From: Dreissena polymorpha | Taxonomy: Eukaryota > Mollusca > Bivalvia > Myida > Dreissenidae | DNA: 64,000 nucleotides | Reading direction: 5' to 3' | Assembly: GCF_020536995.1 (NCBI RefSeq) | Contig: NC_068366.1 | Location: 32,666,611-32,730,610 of the forward strand | In this document: positions 56,279-64,000 of the stretch, piece by piece | Layout of the letters: each line of letters begins with the position of its first letter | Position numbering within the stretch: the stretch's first letter is position 1 | Program-made: the position numbers and the translations under genes | The notes under the pieces: generated by a model | What the model saw: only the letters and a program-made list of their open reading frames with translations | Databases searched by the model: none | What the model was told of the DNA's origin: nothing

Positions 56279-58600
56279 AGCTCACCTGAGCACAACGTGC
56301 TCGTGGTGAGCTTTTGTGATCGCCTTTTGTTCGTTGTCAGTTGTGCAGCGTCAACATTTGCCTTGTTAACTCTCTAGAGGCCACATTTATTGTCCAATCT
56401 TCATGAAATTTGGTCAGAAGATTGGTCTCAATGATATCTTGGACGAGTTCGAAAAATGGTTATGTTGGCTTGAAAAACATGGCTGCCAAGGAGCGGGGCA
56501 TTTTTCCTTACATGGCTATATATGGCTGTAGTAAAATCTTGTTAACACTCTAGAGGCCACATTTATTGCCCGATCTTAATGAAACTTGGTAAGAAGATTC
56601 ATCCCAATAGCTTGGTCGAGTTGGAAAATGATGCCGGTTGGTTGAAAAGCATGGCCGCCAGGGGGCGGGGCATTTTTCCTTGTATGGATATAGTAAAACC
56701 TTGTCAACACTCTAGAGGCCACATTTATTTTCCGATCTTCATGAAACTTGCTTAGATGAATTGTCCCAATGATATCTTGGATGAGTTCAAAAATGGTAAC
56801 CCTAGCTTGAAAAACATGGCTGCCAAGGGGCGGGGCATTTTTCCTTATATGGCTATATATTGTTATAGTAAAATCTTGTTAACACTCTAGAGGCCACATT
56901 TATTGTCCAATCTTCATGAAACTTGGTCAGAAGATTCATCCTAATAATATCTTGGACGAGTTCGAAAATGATGCCTGTTGGTTGAAAAACATGGCCGCCA
57001 AGGGGGGGGGAATTTTTCCTTATATGGTTACAGTAAAACCTTGTTAACACTCTAGAGGCCCCTTTTTTTCCGATCTTCATGAAACTTGGTCAGAAGATTT
57101 GTCCCAATGATATCTTTGATGAGTTTGAAAATGGTAATCTTTGCTTGCAAAACATGGCTGCCAAGGGGCGGGGCATTTTTTCTCATATGGCTATAGTAAA
57201 ATCTTGTTAACACTCTAGAGGCCACATTTTTTGTCCAATCTTCATGAAACTTGGTCAGAAGATTCATCCCAATATCTTGGAAAAGTTCAAAAATGATGCC
57301 CTTTGGTTGAAAAACATGGCCGCCAGGGGGCAGGGTATTTTTCCTTTTATGGCTATAGTAAAACCTTGTTAACACTCTAGAGGCCTAATTTATTTTCCGA
57401 TCTTCATGAAACTTGGCGAGACGATTTGTCCCAATGATATCTTGAATGAGTTCAAAAATGGTTTTGGTTTCTTTAAAAACATGGCCACCGGGGGGGGGGG
57501 GGGGGGGGCCTTTTTCCTTATAAGGCTATATATGGCTTTTGTAAAACCTTGTTAACACTCTAGAGGCCACATTTATTGTCCAATCTTAATGAAATATGGT
57601 CAGAAGATTTTTTATTATTGATATCTTGGATGACTTCGAAAATGGTTACGTTTGCTTGTAAAACAAGGCTGCCAAGGGGCGGGGCATTTTTCCTTATATG
57701 GCTATAGTAAAATCTTTTTAACACTCTAGAGGCCCCATTTATAGTCCGATCTTCATGAAACTCAGTCAGAAAATTCATCCCAATCATATCTTGGACGTGT
57801 TCAAAAATGATGCTGGTTCGTAAATATGGCTATAGTAAAATCTTGTTACCACTCTAGAGGCCACATTTATTGTCCAATCATCATGAAACTTGGTCAGAAG
57901 ATTCATCCCAATATCTTGGACAAGTTAAAAAATGATGCCCTTTGGTTGAAAATCATGGCCACCAGGGGGCGGGGTATTTTTCCTTATATGCCTATAGTAA
58001 AACCTTGTTAACACTCTAGAGGTCACATTTATTTGCCGATCATCATGAAACTTGGTCAGAAGATTTGTCCCATTGATATCTTGGATGAGTTCAAAAATGG
58101 TTTTGGTTGCTTAAAAAACATGGCCACCAGGGGCAAGGCATTTTTCCTTATATGGCTATATATGGCTATAGTTAAACCTTGTTAACACTCTAGAGGCCAC
58201 ATTTATTGTCCAGTCTTCATGAAATTTGGTCAGAAGATAGGTCTCAATGATATCTTGGATGAGATCGAAAATAATTATGTTTGCTTGAAAAACATGGCTT
58301 CCAAGGGGCGGGGCATTTTTCCTTATATGGCTATAGTAAAATCTTGTTAACACTCTAGAGGCCACATTTACTGTCCGATCTTCTGACACTTGGTCAAAAG
58401 ATTCATCCTGATAATATCTTGGACGAGTTCAAAAATGATGCCGGTTGGTTGAAAAACATGGCTTCCAGGGGGCGGGGCAGTTTTCCTTATATGGCTATAG
58501 TAAAACCTTGTTGACACTCTAGAGGCCACATTTATTTTCCGATCATCATTAAACTAGGTCAGATTTGTCCCAATAATATCTTGTTATCTCAGGTGAGCGA
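56279..58600. repeat. ~165-bp tandem array, 14 units, with inverted ends
   Basis: The landmark 'CTCTAGAGGCC' recurs 14 times between 56376 and 58516 at 128-183 bp intervals. Each unit includes 'TTCATGAAACTTGGTCAGAA', 'ATATCTTGGA' and 'AAAACATGGC.GCCA', followed by a G-rich run and 'TTTTTCCTTATATGGCTATA'. Alternate units differ ('GGCTGCCAAGGGGCGGGGC' against 'GGCCGCCAGGGGGCGGGGC'), suggesting growth by dimers. GCTCACCTGAG at 56280-56290 and CTCAGGTGAGC at 58588-58598 form inverted ends. Short frames on either strand are repeat-driven. Confidence 0.88.
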
Positions 58601-58626
58601 CTTTGGGCCTTTCAGACACTCTTGTT

Positions 58627-59779
58627 TTTTAATTTACCAAGTGACCTATTTTTTGACAAAACATGACCGAGTTTTGAATGTATCTGTGGGACAAATGTTT
58701 TAACTTTCAAGTTTCAGGAGGATTAGGCAATAAATGTGGCCTTGGATTGTTTGAAAGCTTTTTTCTTTTATTTGTTCTTGCCGCCCAAACCCCAGTTTCA
58801 TACTTGGCCTAGATACATTTGAGATATGGTCAGACCAAGTGTCATGAAAAAATGAAAATATATGTGGCCTCTATAGTGTTCACAAGGTAAATGTTGACGC
58901 ACCATGGACAAAGGGTGATCACAGAGGCTCACCATAAGCATCTACTTTTTCTGACTGATTTCACTTTTTGGAACATTCAATACGGCGCTCCCATTAAACT
59001 AGATAAAAGTCTCTGGCCTCACATTCAGTATTTCTACTTCCAAATACTGCAATCATGAACAATATCAAAAGCAGTATTATCCCTATAGTTCTTACCATTC
59101 AATGGATATGCTTATTTAAATTGAAGAAAAAAAGCATAATTAGTGGTTTAAGGTAAATAGTTTGTGATATTTCGCCTTGTTCAATGCTACAATTCACTGA
59201 ATGTTTTGATTCACAACAAATAAATATTATTTATACAACAATAAAGAGCACATATTTAACACTTGAATCCCAGGCATAACAGTTTTGGTAATATCAATAC
59301 ATCCCTTACTATTACACAATACCCCAATTATACTAGCTCTTACAGCAGAAAAAAACAAACATACATATTGAATGGCTTTGAAGATATGATTTATAGATCA
59401 CTTCTCGTGCAGCCCTTTAACAATTGTATCCAGACTGCCAAATACATCTTGTATTACAACGAAAATGACATGCTGCAACCAACAGGTAGAATATTCTCAT
59501 ATTAATCCTACACCAGTAGATGCCACTTACATTTGTGTCACATAAGAAACTGCAATCCTTGTAAATATTATCTCTACAGACTGATGTATTTAACATAGAT
59601 TTTAATATTCCCTTAAGTAAGCAGCATATATAAATAATTGGCACTGTAGCCAGTTATATCTTGCACTACCTGCAAAAATAAGGTAGTGCATTGATTTCAA
59701 CTGCAATTCAATATTTTCAAATCTGATTCATAATCAGATGCTGGGTTTCCTCTTCCAAACAAAAATAACAAAAAATGCA
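58627..59779. other. Intergenic sequence, likely including the STRAP 3' untranslated region
   Basis: No gene. 58790-58950 contains inverted relatives of the preceding array ('GTGGCCTCTATAGTGTTCAC'). The sequence just below 59780 should be the STRAP 3' untranslated region, but I cannot fix its end. Confidence 0.45.
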
Positions 59780-62700
59780 TCAAGCTTCAGGCTTTAGCGG
59801 TGTTGAATCGGCGTTATTGTTGAGGATCTCGTCCGGTAGCACACACTTCCAGAGTCCATAGGTCTTCCCCACAGTTGTTTGCCACAGTCGCAGCGTTCCG
59901 TCCTCACTACCGCTAGCGTACACTTCCCCGTCCGGCGAGAATCGCACACAGTGGATTGGTCCGAAATGTCCTTTAAATGCCTCTGTTGTAAAATATTTGT
60001 TCATAGTCATTAGTGTTGAAGTTTTGATTACACATAAAGGAAGGAAAATACCCTACCACACCTTCCCCCACTTTTTTGTTCTTTTTTAGTAAATCAATTA
60101 AACACTACATTATTACAGGTACTTAAATTTTGGATTATAAATCTGCGCGTAATGCATGATTAAGTACAGTACTTATATCATGATTGATTTAATTATGTAA
60201 GAAGACCCCGTTACATAAGCAGAACAACATTATTATGTTATCATTTAACAAAACAGCGTACCCAGTTCTTCACCGGTCTCGTAGTTGAACTTGTACATGA
60301 TGAAGTTCTCTCCTCCAGTAATGAAGATAGACTTATCAGGGTGGAGACAGGCAGTGTTGATAGGTGACGGAGATTCATATTCCTTTATCTTCTCAAACCT
60401 GCAAGGAGATACTTCAACTGGTTGGTACCCAGTTAGCAGAACAGAAAGTGAACAATTGTATGTGATTACATAAACAAATATAAAGCCCAACGAACTCTTC
60501 TGCTTTCAACTATCAGGGCTATAGATAATTTTTTGGGTAATTGGGTTTTCACCCCCTGTTTTGACAACAATAGGGCTTTTGTAAATTCAATAGAGTTTTA
60601 GCAAAATGTTTTACCCCCTACTTTTGAGCTTAATTGGGGTTTTCACCCCCGGTTTTTTAACTCAATTGGGTAATTAAGGGAATGGCATTTATAATATAAT
60701 AAAAATCTACTAAGATAACTATATTATTATGTGCATGTGAAAAATAAATCAACATTTGTAGCAACATTAGTTAGTTTTAATTTACGTTTCATGTTTGTGC
60801 ATAATGTACATTTCATAACTCCACTTTCCATATCCATCACCAGCCACGGGTGTTTGTTTCACCACTCTTTTAAAGTTTTTTCACTTACACTCCCCATGTG
60901 TTTTGATTACATCTATACATAACAAGAGATGTCACAATAGGATGACTTATGCCCCCTATAAACGCTTGATAGAAGTTATGAGCTTTTTTTGAAACCTAAA
61001 CGCGGACCCTAAGTTCAAGGTCAAGGTCACCGGGATCAAAATTTGTGTGCATATGGAAAGGCCTTGTCCATATACACATGCATGCCAAATATGAAATTGC
61101 TATCTGAAGCGACATAGAAGTAAAGATCTGCTCACTTCTCTGCATCCCAGAAGGCAGTAGTGTTGCCGTGGGTGACAATTATGATCTTGCCATCCTGCGA
61201 CAGGTCCAGACTAGTGGGCACTGATGGGAACTCCAGCTTTCTCACTTCCGAACAGGAATTAACATCCCAGATTCTGCATGTGAAACAAATCAGAAAAGTC
61301 TTTGGTAGTAATATAGTGTATGTAAACTTGAAGCTTGAAATATATCTATTAAAACAAAAAATGTATATATGTGTATGTTAAATTTACAAAAGCAGTGTAT
61401 CATTTTTTATTTACATATGCTATTAAATTAATGGCCTTGTACACGTTCATTTTTTAAAAGAAACACACCGTAATAATTTATGTGTTGTTTTTTTTTACAA
61501 AATTATGCAAATAATTCAATGACATACAATTTCTTAAACATTTTTAATATATCTGTTTCATTTTAGATTTGTATAACAAAAACTTTCAAAGTTAATTTTT
61601 ACATAAGACTCCTACATGTTTTGCAGTCTATGTAATAAATGGTCCGGCTTCAAAGACCCACTCCAAGAAGGCAAACATGTTGTTATATACAATTTATTGT
61701 TTTATACACAGTAACTGTAACACTTTGCCTACCGCACAGTCTTGTCATCTGCTGCACTCACAATCTGCCTGCCATCGTGGGTGAACAGGGCATTCTTAAT
61801 GAACGCGGTATGACCAGAAAACATTCTTGGTTCTGAAACATTTAGTCTTTAGATCAACGTTATGATAACCTTAATCGTAATTATGTGAGTAAGCAATAGG
61901 TAGTCTTTGTCATAAATGTAACAGGACATACATTTCACAATTTTTAGTTGACAGTCATTAACTAGAGCTTTGTCACAGACGTGACGTATACCCCCACGTG
62001 CCGCATTGACACAGACTATTTTGCATGCTGTCTTCACAAAACAAGAGAATGTCATTTATGGCAATTTTTAAGATTGTTATGCTATTATTATTTACAGCCA
62101 TTTTGACCTTTGAACTCTTGAATTTTTTCCCATGACACGCCATCCAATGGCTGAACAAAATTAATGTACAGAGTCATTTTAAAATCTCACAATGAATGAA
62201 ATAATTATGGTCCAGACAAGATCATATATTGCCATTTTTGACCTTTGAACTAAAAGTGTGACCTTGACCTTGGAGATATCTACCTAATTCTTTCGCGCGA
62301 CACACCGTCTAATGATGGTGAACAAAAGAGCCAAATGATTATGAAATCTCACAATAAACGACATAGTTATAGCCTGGACAAGCTCATTTAAGGCCATTTT
62401 TGACCTTTGAACTCAAAGTGTGACCTTGACCTTGGATATATCACGTAATTCTTTCGCTCGACACACTGTCCAATGATGGTGATCAAATGAGCCTAATGAT
62501 TTTAAAATCTCACAATGAAGTTATGGCCCGGACAAGCTCATTTATGGCCATTTTTGACCTTTAAACTCAAAGTGTGACCTTGACCTTGGAGATATTGACG
62601 TAATTCTTTCGCGCGACACACCGTCCAATGATGGTGAACAAATGTGCCAAATGATTTTTAAATATCACAGTTTTGAAGAAAAAAAATACTCACAAACGCT

Positions 62701-63005
62701 ACTCAGAGAGCTTAAGGCTCTAGTATAATAATTCGGTTAGTAAAAATATAGTAAGGTATAGTAGTCTAAGTAGAGGCAATTTTCCCTGATAAGTATGATA
62801 GTATAAATGTATCAGAAGATTGAATCATGGCAGACAGAAGTACAATGTACCTGCATCCGTTTTCTCCAAGTCAAATATTCTAAGAATCTTCTCCTGGCTT
62901 CCGGTGAGCAGGTAGTCCCCATCATGGGAGAAGTCCACACATTTCACGATGTGCTTGTGCTGAAATGTCTTCAACTCTTCTCCACTCACAGCGCACCACA
63001 CTTTA
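59780..63005 (-). CDS. STRAP: Serine-threonine kinase receptor-associated protein (C-terminal part)
   Basis: A WD40 protein of the SMN-associated unr-interacting/STRAP family, which binds RNA-processing complexes and TGF-beta receptor signalling parts. Minus-strand exons 63005-62851, 61832-61733, 61273-61136, 60398-60262 and 59982-59780 join with consistent phases (1, 2, 2, 1) and encode ~243 residues. These read '[20 protein letters not shown]' and '[17 protein letters not shown]'; '[20 protein letters not shown]' and 'ADDKTVRIWDV'; '[20 protein letters not shown]'; '[20 protein letters not shown]'; and '[20 protein letters not shown]' followed by '[20 protein letters not shown]'. These are WD repeats ~3-7 and track human STRAP (350 residues) closely. 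The first exon seen starts in phase 2, so N-terminal exons lie beyond the window edge. It converges with NDUFB8. Confidence 0.95.
60924..61125. repeat. Dispersed bivalve repeat in a STRAP intron
   Basis: Begins 'ACAAGAGATGTCACAATAGG', contains 'AGGTCAAGGTCACCGGGATC' and 'CATGCCAAATATGAAATTGC'. It shares the latter theme with the repeat at 43588. It is non-coding and abuts the exon at 61136. Confidence 0.55.
61960..62670. repeat. ~180-bp tandem repeat in a STRAP intron (about 4 units)
   Basis: Units contain 'GGCCATTTTTGACCTTTGAA', 'GTGTGACCTTGACCTTGGA', 'CGCGACACACCGTCCAATGA' and 'TGGTGAACAAA'. Later units agree well and the first is divergent, starting 'TAGAGCTTTGTCACAGACGT'. It is non-coding. 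Confidence 0.75.
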
Positions 63006-63089
63006 CTAAACATAGAAAATGGTGAACAACAAATGCTACATGTACAAGTGATACTTCATTAATTTAATTTTTTCTGAATTTCTAAACCG

Positions 63090-63449
63090 CAGGGCCCTCA
63101 CACTACTTTGGGGGAAGGGGTCCGCAGCCCTTAGGAGGGGGAATTTTCGCGGCGTTTCCGTTTTTGGGGGATTTTTGTACTTACTCTCTCATTATTTCAT
63201 TTGTACATGTTTGCACTATATTCATTGCATTTTTCATGATTTAGTATGTTTGAAACGATTAAATTGAAATAGAATTGAGATATAATAATCATGAGACACA
63301 TCTTTTTATTAAAAAAAAAAAAAAATAATATTTTTTTTTGTTTTTTTTTTAGGGGGAATTTTTCCCCCTAAAAGGGGAAAAAAGTATACTTTTCAGGTGG
63401 GGGACTGCCGCCGAAATTCGGCGGCAGATTTGATAGATTGAGGGCCCTG
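63090..63449 (+). mobile_element. CAGGGCCCTCAATC MITE, copy 2
   Basis: Same family as 41997-42332 in the opposite orientation. The left end CAGGGCCCTCACAC is slightly decayed and the right end GATTGAGGGCCCTG is intact. Flanking ACCG occurs on both sides (63086-63089, 63450-63453). It lies in a STRAP intron upstream of the first visible exon. A long A/T homopolymer block near 63310-63350 is internal. Confidence 0.78.
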
Positions 63450-63453
63450 ACCG

Positions 63454-64000
63454 ATGACGGCCTAGATAATTGACAACCAGCCTTTTGAATGCAAGGACAT
63501 TGACAGCCAAGATCATGATGGTGCAAATGACGATGATCATAATTATAAATTACTATTCCAATATCAACCACACTAATTGATATTTGTGTCATTTAATTAT
63601 CAGATTGATGATTATCTTGTTAAACAACTGGGCAGTCAAGGATTGGACCGTCCTGATCAGCATTAATTTTGTCAGATAATAACGATGCACAAAAATGGAC
63701 CATCCATATGCCCTCTGAAAATTCTGCCAGCAATGAGCGTTTTAATGAAAAAGAACGTGTATGAAGATGCTTTCACTATTTTTACACTGTGGAAAACTTT
63801 CAGAGCCGGAAACAAACATAGACAAACCAACAAATTTGTTCTCATTTTTTTACCGGACAATAAGTCTTGTTAATTAGACCAACAGGTCTGATGTTACAAA
63901 TTTTATAGGACATGTCCGTTTGGCCGGCCATGTTTGGCCTAAACTGTATGGGGTAAAAAATTATTATTATTGTAGATAATGTCACCTAATAACAGACTTT
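63454..64000. other. STRAP intron sequence to the window edge
   Basis: No further STRAP exon can be found here in either frame choice. The remaining N-terminal ~110 residues must lie beyond position 64000. No repeats are recognised. Confidence 0.5.

Noticed and set aside
56853-58389. Several minus-strand frames of ~75-107 codons with 'LLTKFHEDWT' themes
   Set aside because: They repeat with the ~165-bp satellite unit and have no non-repeat part.

Overview
The window looks like genomic DNA of a bivalve mollusc. It is AT-rich, its genes are split by long introns, and it is crowded with decayed transposons, foldback elements and the 'AACTTGGTCAGAA'-type dispersed repeats known from bivalves. 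A repeat around 54.8 kb (motif 'AGATTAGCCTGTGCAGTCC') resembles one I associate with dreissenid mussels, so Dreissena or a relative is my best guess. That is memory-based inference, not a search result.

Host genes. (1) 4.2-6.0 kb and 14.8-16.0 kb, plus strand: two paralogous small cysteine-rich single-pass membrane proteins with matching exon layout. The first has no readable 5' end. (2) 23.3-25.9 kb, plus strand: a two-exon, 643-residue protein. It resembles the ectodomain of mollusc adhesion/methuselah-like GPCRs but stops just after one membrane helix. A decayed piece of a related gene lies at 26.8 kb. (3) 41.1-55.2 kb, plus strand: NDUFB8, a subunit of mitochondrial complex I, in five exons whose phases all join. 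(4) 63.0-59.8 kb, minus strand: the C-terminal five exons of STRAP, a WD40 protein. Its 5' part lies beyond the right edge. NDUFB8 and STRAP converge.

Repeats and mobile DNA fill most of the rest. A 5'-truncated Penelope-like element (10.9-12.4 kb) carries RT and GIY-YIG parts, lies between direct repeats and has a hammerhead-like core. A GACA microsatellite lies at 13.1-13.7 kb, and an inverted pair of ~36-bp arrays at 28.0-28.6 kb. At 29.5-32.8 kb there is a striking cluster of foldback elements built from the palindrome GAGAACCTAGGTTCTC, duplicated in tandem with a ~0.76-kb spacer. A 21-bp minisatellite at 34.6-36.0 kb is open in several frames, and a truncated LINE lies at 38.7-41 kb.

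Intron 1 of NDUFB8 (~10.3 kb) is a graveyard. It holds MITEs with 5-bp target duplications, a tRNA-like segment framed by inverted repeats, a Tigger/pogo relic and a hAT element. The hAT contains a second inverted-repeat element, which contains a LINE, and the edge of that LINE was later duplicated in tandem. Intron 4 holds a further hAT-like element. Between NDUFB8 and STRAP lies a 14-copy tandem array of ~165 bp with short inverted ends.

I saw no CRISPR array, no complete tRNA or rRNA gene, and no retrovirus, LTR-element or Polinton remains.
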